DNA from: JANLSE01 sp038214135
Lineage (GTDB): Bacteria > Chloroflexota > Chloroflexia > Chloroflexales > Roseiflexaceae
Length of the DNA: 39,107 bases
Direction: 5' to 3'
NCBI GenBank assembly: GCA_038214135.1
Contig: JBBQSD010000050.1
Location: forward strand, 1 to 39,107
Within the stretch, counting starts at the first letter, position 1. Each line of letters starts with the position of its first letter. The position numbers and the translations under genes were made by a program. Below are positions 25,722 through 33,570 of this stretch, piece by piece. The notes below the pieces were generated by a model that did no database searches, was not told where the DNA came from, and worked only from the letters and a program-made list of their open reading frames with translations.

Positions 25722-27377
25722 ATGACCCGTGCGCTCAGTTCCCCACGAGGGGTGCAGCTCACATGCCGCAACTGGCAGATCGAAGCTGCCTATCGCATGC
25801 TGCTGAATAACCTCGATCCACAGGTTGCCTTTGACCCCGATAACCTGATTGTGTATGGTGGTCGTGGCCGTGCTGCCCGCAACTGGGAAAGCCTAGATGC
25901 CATTCTGGCAACCCTGCAACGCCTTGAGCCAGATGAAACACTGCTGGTTCAATCTGGCAAGCCAGTGGCGGTTTTTCGGACTCATACCGATGCGCCGCGG
26001 GTGTTGCTGGCAAACAGCAATATCGTACCAGCCTGGGCCACCCAGGAGAACTTCGACCGCTGGGAGCGTGAGGGGCTGATCATGTATGGCCAGATGACAG
26101 CCGGGAGCTGGATCTATATCGGTACACAGGGCATCCTCCAGGGCACCTACGAAACCTTTGGCGCATTGGCACGCCAGCATGGCTGGGGTACGCTGCGTGG
26201 CAAACTGGTGCTTACCGCTGGGCTTGGCGAAATGGGTGGTGCTCAGGCCTTAGCGATCACCATGAACGAAGGCGTTGGTGTACTTGTTGAAGTTGATCGC
26301 TGGCGGGCTGAGCGCCGCCTGGCACTCCGCCAGCTTGATGTGATCAGTGATTCACTTGAAGAAGCCATGACCTGGGCCGAAGAAGCGCGCTCGCAGGGCC
26401 AACCACGTTCGATTGGTCTGATCGGCAATGCTTCCGAGATCCTGCCCGAACTATTGCGCCGTGGCATCGTGCCCGATGTTGTGACGGATCAGACCAGCGC
26501 CCATGATGTGTTGTATGGTTATATTCCGGCTGGCCTTTCGCTCACAGAAGCAGCCGAGTTACGCCAACACAACCCGGATGTGTACCGCCAGCGGGCGCTT
26601 GAATCAATGGCCGTGCATGTGCAAACCATGCTTGAATGGAAGGCCAAGGGTGCTGTTGTGTTCGATTATGGGAATAATCTGCGCCAGCGTGCCCACGAGG
26701 GCGGGTTAGCCAATGCGTTTGATTACCCTGGTTTCGTCCCAGCGTATATTCGCCCGCTGTTCTGTGAGGGCAAAGGGCCATTTCGCTGGGTCGCACTTTC
26801 TGGCGATCCAGAGGATATCTATGCCACCGATCAGGCGGTGCTGGAGCTGTTTCCCGATGATCAACATCTGCGGCGCTGGATCACCATGGCTCGTGAACAG
26901 GTTGCCTTCCAGGGCTTGCCAGCGCGGATCTGCTGGCTGGGCTATGGTGAACGGATGCGTGCCGGCCTACGCTTTAATCAGATGGTTGCTAGTGGCGAAC
27001 TGAAAGCTCCAATTGTAATAGGCCGCGATCATCTCGATAGTGGTTCGGTGGCTAGCCCCAATCGTGAAACCGAGAGTATGCGCGATGGCTCGGATGCGAT
27101 TGCCGATTGGCCGCTGCTGAACGCGCTGATCAATGCAGTTGGTGGCGCAACCTGGGTCAGCATTCATCATGGCGGTGGTGTCGGAATTGGCTACAGTATT
27201 CATGCGGGACAGGTGATCGTTGCTGATGGAACACCAGAAGCTGCGCGACGGCTTGAGCGTGTGCTGACAAGTGATCCGGGCATGGGTGTTGTTCGCCATG
27301 CCGATGCTGGCTACCCCGAGGCAATTGCCTTCGCCAAACAGCACGGCGTCGATATTCCCATGTTGCCAGCTTCATAG
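25722..27377 (+). CDS. hutU: Urocanate hydratase
   Basis: 551 aa, usual for the family. It adds water to urocanate to give imidazolonepropionate, using tightly bound NAD+ as an electrophile. Seen: IVYGGRGRAARNW, GRMTAGSW-like MYGQMTAGSWIYIGTQGI, the NAD-binding GLGEMGGAQALA, TDQTSAHDVLYGYIPAG, and C404 in ARICWLGYGER at the place of the active-site cysteine. The frame opens 16 codons earlier, but the ATG at 25722 has AAGGGAGGG. The TAG stop (27375-27377) lies within the first bases of the repeat element at 27372-27476. Confidence 0.98.
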   Translation: MTRALSSPRGVQLTCRNWQIEAAYRMLLNNLDPQVAFDPDNLIVYGGRGRAARNWESLDAILATLQRLEPDETLLVQSGKPVAVFRTHTDAPRVLLANSNIVPAWATQENFDRWEREGLIMYGQMTAGSWIYIGTQGILQGTYETFGALARQHGWGTLRGKLVLTAGLGEMGGAQALAITMNEGVGVLVEVDRWRAERRLALRQLDVISDSLEEAMTWAEEARSQGQPRSIGLIGNASEILPELLRRGIVPDVVTDQTSAHDVLYGYIPAGLSLTEAAELRQHNPDVYRQRALESMAVHVQTMLEWKAKGAVVFDYGNNLRQRAHEGGLANAFDYPGFVPAYIRPLFCEGKGPFRWVALSGDPEDIYATDQAVLELFPDDQHLRRWITMAREQVAFQGLPARICWLGYGERMRAGLRFNQMVASGELKAPIVIGRDHLDSGSVASPNRETESMRDGSDAIADWPLLNALINAVGGATWVSIHHGGGVGIGYSIHAGQVIVADGTPEAARRLERVLTSDPGMGVVRHADAGYPEAIAFAKQHGVDIPMLPAS

Positions 27378-27476
27378 AAAGAACAAGTAAGCATGGAATA
27401 ATGTGCTGCTTGTTCGCTTGTTTTTGCTCCTGAACAAGGCAGCAAGAGTCTGATGGTTCGTTTATTCTCTCTATGA
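27372..27476. repeat. About 105-bp inverted-repeat element, copy 1 (MITE-like)
   Basis: Ends TCATAGAAAGAACA and, read from the other side, TCATAGAGAGAATA form imperfect terminal inverted repeats. The interior contains GTGCTGCTTGTTCG and a hairpin GCTGCTTGTTC/GAACAAGGCAGC. A second copy is at 36566-36664 in the ribosomal cluster, in the same plus-strand orientation, with shared AGAACAAGTAA, GCTGCTTGTTCG and TTCTCTCTAT blocks in the same order. It contains no ORF. It fills the gap between hutU and hutI and contains the hutU stop. Confidence 0.85.
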
Positions 27477-27489
27477 TGTGGAGCAATTG

Positions 27490-28779
27490 ATGCCAATGGT
27501 GTCACCGCAGCGTGTTGATCTGTTGGTTCATTCTGCCGCTCAGTTGGCGACTTGTGCTGGCCCTGGCCCTAAGCGTGGCCTGGCGATGCGCGATGTTGGT
27601 TTGCTGACCACTGCTGCGGTTGCGATAACCGATGGCCGGATTGTTGATCTTGGTGCAAGTGCTACACTGCGAGCGCGCTACACTGCTGCTGAAGAGATCG
27701 ATGCGACAGCTATGCTGATCTGCCCTGGGTTTGTTGATCCGCACACACATGTTGTCTATGCTGGTGATCGGGTAGATGAATTTGAGCTACGAATCCAGGG
27801 TGCGACCTACCTGGAAATTGCGGCAGCAGGCGGCGGTATTGCCTCGACCATGCGTTCCACGCGGGCTGCTAGTCTGGCCGATCTTGTTGACCAGACTCGG
27901 CCACGCCTTGATGCGCTCTTGCGTAACGGTACAACAACGGCTGAGGCCAAGACTGGCTATGGCCTTGATCGTGATACCGAGCTGCGACAGCTACAGGCAA
28001 CGGCGATCCTCGATCAGTTGCACCCAATCGATCTGATTCCGACCTTTCTCGGGGCGCATGCGCTGCCACCTGAATACCGTGGGCAGGCAGACGCCTATAT
28101 TGATCTGGTGATCGAGCAGATGCTGCCAGCCGCCTTGGATTGGTATACCAATTCGCATTTCGCAACTGCCCAAACACCCTTTTTTGTTGATGTGTTCTGT
28201 GAACAGGGTGCTTTCGATCTGGCGCAATCTCGGCGTGTACTGGCTGCCGCACATGCCCTTGGCCTGCCACTCAAAGCGCATGTCGATGAGTTCAGTTCGT
28301 TGGGCGGAGTGCGCATGGCGCTTGAGCTCGGGGCAACTTCACTTGATCATCTGGATGTGACGACTGCTGAGGATATCGCGCTTCTGGCGCAATCAGCGGC
28401 GATTGCGGTGGTGATCCCAACAGTCACGTTTAATCTGGGCGGCGTGCATTTTGCTAATGCCCGTGCGCTGATCGATGCTGGTGCGGCAGTCGCGCTGACA
28501 ACCGATATAAACCCTGGTTCGGCACCATGCCCATCGATGCCGTTAGCAATGGCAATCGCCTGCCGCTACCAGCACCTGACGCCAGCTGAGGCGCTTTATG
28601 CGGCCACACTCAATGCGGCCCATGCGATTGGCCTTGGAGATCGAATTGGCTCACTTGAAATCGGCAAGCAGGCCGATCTGCTGATTATCGATGCGCCCGA
28701 CTATCGGCATCTGGCCTATCGATTTGGCGAGAATCTGGTTGGGCAGGTGGTCAAGCGTGGGCGTGTTGTGCATCTGTGA
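27490..28779 (+). CDS. hutI: Imidazolonepropionase
   Basis: 429 aa. It hydrolyses imidazolonepropionate to formimidoylglutamate. A metal-dependent amidohydrolase: the HxH pair is in DPHTHVVYAGDR, more ligands are in KAHVDEF, LDHLDVTT and TDINPGSAPCPSMPL, and the substrate-binding GYGLD is present. The first possible start is GTG at 27478, but the ATG at 27490 has GGAG 6 bp upstream. It follows hutU after the repeat element, and hutH follows after 54 bp. Confidence 0.97.
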   Translation: MPMVSPQRVDLLVHSAAQLATCAGPGPKRGLAMRDVGLLTTAAVAITDGRIVDLGASATLRARYTAAEEIDATAMLICPGFVDPHTHVVYAGDRVDEFELRIQGATYLEIAAAGGGIASTMRSTRAASLADLVDQTRPRLDALLRNGTTTAEAKTGYGLDRDTELRQLQATAILDQLHPIDLIPTFLGAHALPPEYRGQADAYIDLVIEQMLPAALDWYTNSHFATAQTPFFVDVFCEQGAFDLAQSRRVLAAAHALGLPLKAHVDEFSSLGGVRMALELGATSLDHLDVTTAEDIALLAQSAAIAVVIPTVTFNLGGVHFANARALIDAGAAVALTTDINPGSAPCPSMPLAMAIACRYQHLTPAEALYAATLNAAHAIGLGDRIGSLEIGKQADLLIIDAPDYRHLAYRFGENLVGQVVKRGRVVHL

Positions 28780-28833
28780 GTGAAGAATCCTGGTTCGGCA
28801 AGCATGTGCCGATCATGGATAGGATGAACCTAT

Positions 28834-30405
28834 ATGAACCAGCCAGCAGTGATTATTCTCGATGGTGAGCAGCTGACGTTTGAACAGGTGCTTGCAGTCG
28901 CCTATGGAACTCCAGGTCGCCCGCAGGTACTCCTCAGCGAACAAGCACGGCGTCAGGTAGTGCGCGCTGCTGATGCTGTTCAGCAACTGCTTGATTGTGG
29001 CACAGTGGCATATGGAATTACGACTGGCTTTGGTGCTTTTAAGGATCGCGTGATTGCCCCGGATCAGGTGCGCCAGCTGCAGCGCAACATCCTGATCAGC
29101 CATTCGGTCGGGGTTGGCGATCCATTTGATCAGCCCACGACGCGTGCGATCATGCTGATTCGGGCTAATACCCTGGCGCGTGGTTATTCTGGCATTCGCC
29201 TGGAAACGCTGGAATTGTTGCTGGGTATGTTGAATGCTGGGGTTCATCCGCGTATTCCCCAGAAGGGCTCGCTTGGCGCGAGTGGCGATCTGGCACCGCT
29301 TGCTCACATGAGTTTGCCATTGATTGGTGAGGGTGAGGCCGAGCTTGATGGCGAACTGTTATCGGGAGCAGAGGCGTTACGGCGCGCTGGCCTCGCACCG
29401 ATAGTATTGGCCGCCAAAGAGGGTTTGGCGCTGACCAATGGTACCTCGGTGATGTGTGCAATCGGCGTGCTCGAAACGGTTCGTGCCGAACAGTTAAGCC
29501 AGACAGCCGATATTGCTGGCTGCCTGAGCCTGGAAGCGCTGCATGGTACATTACTGGCCTTCGATCCACGCATCCATGCGCTGCGGCCAATGCCACGCCA
29601 GCAGGAGTGTGCTGCGTATCTGCGGCGGCTCCTGCAAGACAGCCAGTTTGTGCGCTCCTACGATCCATCGAATGTTCAGGATGCCTACACACTGCGCTGT
29701 ATTCCGCAGGTACATGGTGCTGTCCGCGATGCGATTGCCTATGCGCGTTGGATTTTTACAATCGAACTCAATGCTGTGACTGATAACCCGCTGATTTTTA
29801 TTGATGACCAGACCGGCGATGTCGAAGTGATTTCTGGTGGCAATTTTCATGGCGAACCATTAGCGATTGCGCTGGATTACATGGGCCTGGCGGTTGCGGA
29901 ACTTGGCAATATTTCGGAACGGCGGATCGCACGATTGGTTGATCAAGCGACCAATACGCATGTGCTGCCGGCCTTTCTGACCCGCACCGGCGGCCTTAAT
30001 TCGGGCTTCATGCTGGTTCAGTATACCGCTGCAGCACTGGCCACCGAAAACAAGATTCTGGCACACCCGGCCAGTGTTGATACGATTCCGACTTCGGCCA
30101 ATGTCGAAGATCATGTGAGCATGGGCTGTACTGCTGCGCTCAAGGCGCGGGCGATCCAGGATAATGTCGAGCGTATTCTGGCAATTGAACTCATGGCAGC
30201 GGCTCAGGGGATCGATTTCCGTCGCGAAGTGCATGGAGTTGATGCACACCTTGGGCGCGGAACTGAACCTGTCTATCGATTGTTGCGTGCCCACATCCCA
30301 TTTGTAGAAGAGGACGTCGTACTCTACCCGCTGATCGAGGCGGTGCGTTGCTGTGTTGCAAGCGCGGCAGTTGTTACTGCCGCTGAGCAGGCGCTCAGCG
30401 CGTAA
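28834..30405 (+). CDS. hutH: Histidine ammonia-lyase
   Basis: 523 aa. It eliminates ammonia from L-histidine to give urocanate, the first step of the pathway, although it is last in the operon. A149-S150-G151 in GSLGASGDLAPL forms the MIO electrophile. Y60 in YGITTGFG is the catalytic tyrosine. NDNPL-like NAVTDNPLIF and QYTAAALATENK are in place. The RBS is AGGATG. Length is typical. Confidence 0.98.
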   Translation: MNQPAVIILDGEQLTFEQVLAVAYGTPGRPQVLLSEQARRQVVRAADAVQQLLDCGTVAYGITTGFGAFKDRVIAPDQVRQLQRNILISHSVGVGDPFDQPTTRAIMLIRANTLARGYSGIRLETLELLLGMLNAGVHPRIPQKGSLGASGDLAPLAHMSLPLIGEGEAELDGELLSGAEALRRAGLAPIVLAAKEGLALTNGTSVMCAIGVLETVRAEQLSQTADIAGCLSLEALHGTLLAFDPRIHALRPMPRQQECAAYLRRLLQDSQFVRSYDPSNVQDAYTLRCIPQVHGAVRDAIAYARWIFTIELNAVTDNPLIFIDDQTGDVEVISGGNFHGEPLAIALDYMGLAVAELGNISERRIARLVDQATNTHVLPAFLTRTGGLNSGFMLVQYTAAALATENKILAHPASVDTIPTSANVEDHVSMGCTAALKARAIQDNVERILAIELMAAAQGIDFRREVHGVDAHLGRGTEPVYRLLRAHIPFVEEDVVLYPLIEAVRCCVASAAVVTAAEQALSA

Positions 30406-30434
30406 GTGTAAGTGTTCAGTTTATTGATCGGCTT

Positions 30435-30553
30435 GCGCCCCTCACCCCGCCCTGCGGGCACCCCTCTCCCACGTTGGGAGAGGGAATCTACCTCCATCAG
30501 GAAGGCTTCTGCTCCCCGCTCCCAGAACGGGAGCGGGGCTGAGGGTGAGGGCG
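30435..30553. repeat. Compound CCCTCTCCC-type repeat cluster
   Basis: Two strong hairpins lie side by side: CCCTCTCCCA with TGGGAGAGGG (about 30462-30484), and CCCCGCTCCC with GGGAGCGGGG (about 30513-30538). Outer arms GCCCCTCACCC (from 30437) and GGGTGAGGGC (to 30552) pair around both, which would give a three-way cruciform. It fills most of the 267-bp gap between hutH and larB. The hairpin family also occurs at 23335-23395. It may end hut transcription; no T-tract is seen. Confidence 0.8.
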
Positions 30554-30672
30554 AAGAGATAGATCGATGTCTTTGCACTTCGCTGTAGTGGTCAATTGTC
30601 GTATAGAGTAGTGCAGTATGCGTTATCATGAAGTATTGGATCGCATTGGGCTGGTTCAAGAGTAGAGAGTAT

Positions 30673-31452
30673 ATGGACGAACGATTATTACGGGAATTGC
30701 TGGAGCGGGTGCGCCAGAACGAATCCTCAATCGATGATGCACTCGTTGCGCTACGGCGTCTGCCATATGATGATCTTGGCTTTGCCAAGCTGGATACCCA
30801 TCGGGCGATTCGCAATGGATTCCCCGAAGTTGTGTTGTGTCAGGGTAAACAGCCAGCCCAGGTTGTCGAGATCATGCAGCGTCTTACCCAAGGCCCTGGC
30901 CCAGTTCTGGCTACTCGTGCCGATCCAGCGCTGTATGAACTTGTGCATGCAGCACTGCCGGATGTGCGCTACAACCCGATTGGGCGGCTGATGATCTATG
31001 AACCACAGCCGCTGCCCAAACATCCTGGGACGATCCTGGTTGTGACGGCCGGAACCGCTGATCAGCCGGTGGCTGAGGAGGCGGCTGCAACTGCCGATCT
31101 GATGGGCCATAGCGTTGATCGCCTGTTTGATGTGGGTGTTGCTGGATTACACCGTTTACTTGCCCATCTAGATCGTATTACAGCTGCCAATGTTGTTGTT
31201 GTCGTGGCGGGCATGGAGGGCGCGCTGCCAAGTGTCTTGGGCGGGTTGGTGCGTCGGCCTGTGATTGCCGTGCCAACCAGCGTTGGCTATGGGGCCAGCT
31301 TTGGCGGCCTGGCGGCGCTGCTGGGCATGCTCAATTCGTGTGCCGCTGGCGTCACGGTGGTCAATATTGATAATGGCTTTGGGGCCGGGTTTGCAGCGGC
31401 CAAGATCAATGCCCTTGCTGCTAGCTCGATCCATAATGAAAAAGGAGTATGA
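30673..31452 (+). CDS. larB: LarB, pyridinium-3,5-biscarboxylic acid mononucleotide synthase
   Basis: 259 aa. LarB carboxylates and hydrolyses nicotinic acid adenine dinucleotide, the first step to the nickel-pincer nucleotide cofactor of lactate racemase. It has a PurE-like C-terminal half: ILVVTAGTADQPVAEEAAATA, MGHSVDRLFDVGVAGLHRLL, VVVAGMEGALPSVLGGLV, and VPTSVGYGASFGGLAALL. The N-terminal part begins MDERLLRELLERV. The frame starts at 30628, but this ATG matches the family's start. It overlaps the first possible larE start (ATGA). Confidence 0.94.
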   Translation: MDERLLRELLERVRQNESSIDDALVALRRLPYDDLGFAKLDTHRAIRNGFPEVVLCQGKQPAQVVEIMQRLTQGPGPVLATRADPALYELVHAALPDVRYNPIGRLMIYEPQPLPKHPGTILVVTAGTADQPVAEEAAATADLMGHSVDRLFDVGVAGLHRLLAHLDRITAANVVVVVAGMEGALPSVLGGLVRRPVIAVPTSVGYGASFGGLAALLGMLNSCAAGVTVVNIDNGFGAGFAAAKINALAASSIHNEKGV

Positions 31453-31454
31453 AT

Positions 31455-32306
31455 ATGCCTACCGTTTTGCCAGAACTGACACCAGAACTAATCGAAAAAT
31501 ATGATCGCTTACGTGCTGTACTAGCCGATATGGGCAGCGTGGTGATCGGCATGTCCGGTGGTGTTGATAGCGTCCTGCTTGCGAAGGTTGCCCAGGATGT
31601 GTTAGACCAGCGTGCGCTGGCGGTTACTGCCGATTCGCCATCCCTGCCGCGCCGTGAGCTGCGTGAGGCTGCCGAACTAGCCCAGATGGCTGGTATTCGC
31701 CATTTGATCGTGAAGACAACCGAGGTCAGTGATCCCCGCTATGCTGCCAACCCGAATAATCGCTGTTATTTCTGCAAGACCGAACTGTTCACACGGCTCG
31801 ATGTATTAGCAGCCGAACGTGGCCTGGATTGGGTCGCCTATGGCGAAAATATCGATGATCTTGGCGATCATCGTCCTGGTGCCCAGGCGGCTCGTGAGCA
31901 TAATGTCCGTGCGCCACTCAAAGAGGCTGGGCTTACCAAGGCCGATATTCGGGCATTGGCAAGCTATTTTGAGCTACCAGTATGGAACAAACCAGCCTTT
32001 GCCTGCCTTGGCTCGCGTTTCCCGTATGGCAGCGAGATCACGCCCGAGAAACTGGCCCAGGTTGAGGCAGCCGAAGATGCACTCTGGGATCTTGGGTTTC
32101 GCCAGTATCGCGTACGCCACCATGGTGACCTGGCCCGCATTGAGGTCGATCCAGCCGATATGCCACGCCTGATTGAGCACGCCCAACAGTTGGTTGAACG
32201 AATCCGTGCTGAGGGAAAATTCCATCATGTGACCCTCGATCTGGCTGGGTATCGGCGTGGCAGCATGAATGAGGCCACCCGTGCCACGATCCAGTTGGTT
32301 GGCTAA
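31455..32306 (+). CDS. larE: LarE, sulfur transferase of nickel-pincer cofactor synthesis
   Basis: 283 aa. LarE adds sulfur to the pyridinium carboxylates in an ATP-dependent way. The PP-loop SGGVDS is at 34-39. C184 in ACLGSRFPYG is the position of the sulfur-donating cysteine. C104 and C107 (RCYFCK) make it the three-cysteine type, which in relatives carries a 4Fe-4S cluster and can be catalytic rather than self-sacrificing. The upstream ATG at 31449 overlaps the larB stop, but GGAG is 7 bp from the ATG at 31455. No larC (nickel insertion) or larA is in the window. Confidence 0.94.
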   Translation: MPTVLPELTPELIEKYDRLRAVLADMGSVVIGMSGGVDSVLLAKVAQDVLDQRALAVTADSPSLPRRELREAAELAQMAGIRHLIVKTTEVSDPRYAANPNNRCYFCKTELFTRLDVLAAERGLDWVAYGENIDDLGDHRPGAQAAREHNVRAPLKEAGLTKADIRALASYFELPVWNKPAFACLGSRFPYGSEITPEKLAQVEAAEDALWDLGFRQYRVRHHGDLARIEVDPADMPRLIEHAQQLVERIRAEGKFHHVTLDLAGYRRGSMNEATRATIQLVG

Positions 32307-32314
32307 GGAGCATG

Positions 32315-33091
32315 ATGAAGATTGATTTGAATGGGCAAGTTGCAATTGTGACGGGTGCTGCCCATGGATTGGGCCGTGCGATTACGCTCGCACTTGGTAG
32401 CAGTGGCACAGCAATTTGGGTGGTGGATCGGCTTGCTGCTGAACTAGAAGAAACGGCAGCGCTGGCTCGTGCCCAGGGAATCGATTGTAACGCACTCACC
32501 TGTGATGTGACCGACTCGAGCGCGGTGACGGCGCTTGTCGAACATGTAGTAGCCGCAACTGGACACGTTAATATTCTGGTCAATAATGCTGGTGGTGTTG
32601 TGGGGCAGGTTGGCCGTCCAGTCGAGCAGATCGCCGATGAGGAATGGGATATTGTTGTCCGCACCAATCTGTATGCGGCATTTCATTTTATTCGGGCAGT
32701 AGCGCCCACTATGAAGAACCAGCAGCATGGCCGAATTGTGAATATCTCATCTGGCGCTGGGCGTTCATATAGCCTGACCGGTATTCAGGCCTATGCAAGC
32801 GCCAAGGCTGGTCTGATTGGTCTGACCCGCCAGATGGCCAAGGAACTGGGTTCCTGGGGCATCACGTCGAACTGCGTTGCGCCAGGGTTTGTGCGCTCGA
32901 ATCCAGCGACTGAGCGGCAATGGCAGGCCATGGGCGCGGAAGGGCAGCGGGCATTGGTCGAAGGTGTGGCGCTTAAGCGGCTTGGAACACCAGAAGACAT
33001 TGCTGGTGCCGTGCTGTTCTTTGCCTCGGATCTGGCAAATTGGGTCACCGGCCAGACGATCAGTGTCGATGGTGGCAGCCATATGCAATAA
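32315..33091 (+). CDS. SDR-family oxidoreductase
   Basis: 258 aa, a classical short-chain dehydrogenase. It has the cofactor motif TGAAHGLGRA, a DR acidic residue at the end of strand 2 (VVDRL, suggesting NAD), NNAG, the catalytic Ser (ISSGAG) and YASAK, and the C-terminal TGQTISVDGG. The substrate is unknown. It begins 8 bp after larE, so it is in the same operon. This may mean an alcohol or hydroxyacid substrate linked to the lar genes, but this is inference. Starts at 32312 and 32315 are adjacent ATGs; the second has the better RBS spacing. Confidence 0.92.
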   Translation: MKIDLNGQVAIVTGAAHGLGRAITLALGSSGTAIWVVDRLAAELEETAALARAQGIDCNALTCDVTDSSAVTALVEHVVAATGHVNILVNNAGGVVGQVGRPVEQIADEEWDIVVRTNLYAAFHFIRAVAPTMKNQQHGRIVNISSGAGRSYSLTGIQAYASAKAGLIGLTRQMAKELGSWGITSNCVAPGFVRSNPATERQWQAMGAEGQRALVEGVALKRLGTPEDIAGAVLFFASDLANWVTGQTISVDGGSHMQ

Positions 33092-33176
33092 TCCCTGCAA
33101 CTATCTTCACTGAACCTGCGTCATACCGCCAGGAAATGAAATAAAGACCCGCAGATGCGGGGGAGATGAGGATAAA

Positions 33177-33473
33177 ATGGATACAACACCACGATTACGG
33201 CGGAGCATCAGTGACCGAATGGTTGGCGGTGTGGCAGGTGGGTTGGCCGCAATGCTCAAGATTGATCCAGTGATCATCCGGATTGCGTTTCTGGCCCTTG
33301 GCCTGTTGAATGGTTCAGGCGTGCTGCTCTATCTACTGCTGTGGTTGATCGTTCCTTCCGAGCAGAGTATTGCCGAAGACCCCCGCAATCAGGTTCGTGA
33401 GAATGCATCGGAAATGCGTGAGGCCGTTGATGGCCTGCTCAACCGCATTCGCTCATTCTTCGCAACGGCGTAG
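33177..33473 (+). CDS. PspC-domain membrane protein
   Basis: 98 aa. PspC-domain proteins are small membrane proteins linked to the phage-shock/envelope-stress response. The core is LRRSISDRMVGGVAGGLAAML followed by DPVIIRIAFLAL and a hydrophobic helix (SGVLLYLLLWLIVP, about 47-61). The C-terminal tail is charged and helical. The RBS GATGAGG is good. No pspA or pspB is nearby. It ends close to a palindromic repeat. Confidence 0.9.
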   Translation: MDTTPRLRRSISDRMVGGVAGGLAAMLKIDPVIIRIAFLALGLLNGSGVLLYLLLWLIVPSEQSIAEDPRNQVRENASEMREAVDGLLNRIRSFFATA

Positions 33474-33514
33474 CCAATAGACCGGCGGCCAAGAACCTAA
33501 ATTGAACGTAGATA

Positions 33515-33570
33515 GCCGTAGAGACGCCAGGGGATGGCCGTAGAGACGCAAGATTTTGCGTCTCTACGGC
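33515..33570. repeat. Dispersed palindrome copy B plus a half copy
   Basis: The full palindrome (33537-33570) has the same 14-bp arms, GCCGTAGAGACGCA and its reverse complement, as copy A, with a different 6-nt loop. A lone left half (GCCGTAGAGACGC) lies at 33515-33527. The site is between the convergent PspC and FAD-oxidoreductase genes. The TAG stop of the latter (33564-33566) is inside the right arm. Confidence 0.9.

Noticed and set aside
30435..30553. Possible CRISPR-like repeats
   Set aside because: The repeats are palindromic hairpins of different sequence without regular spacers; no cas gene is present.
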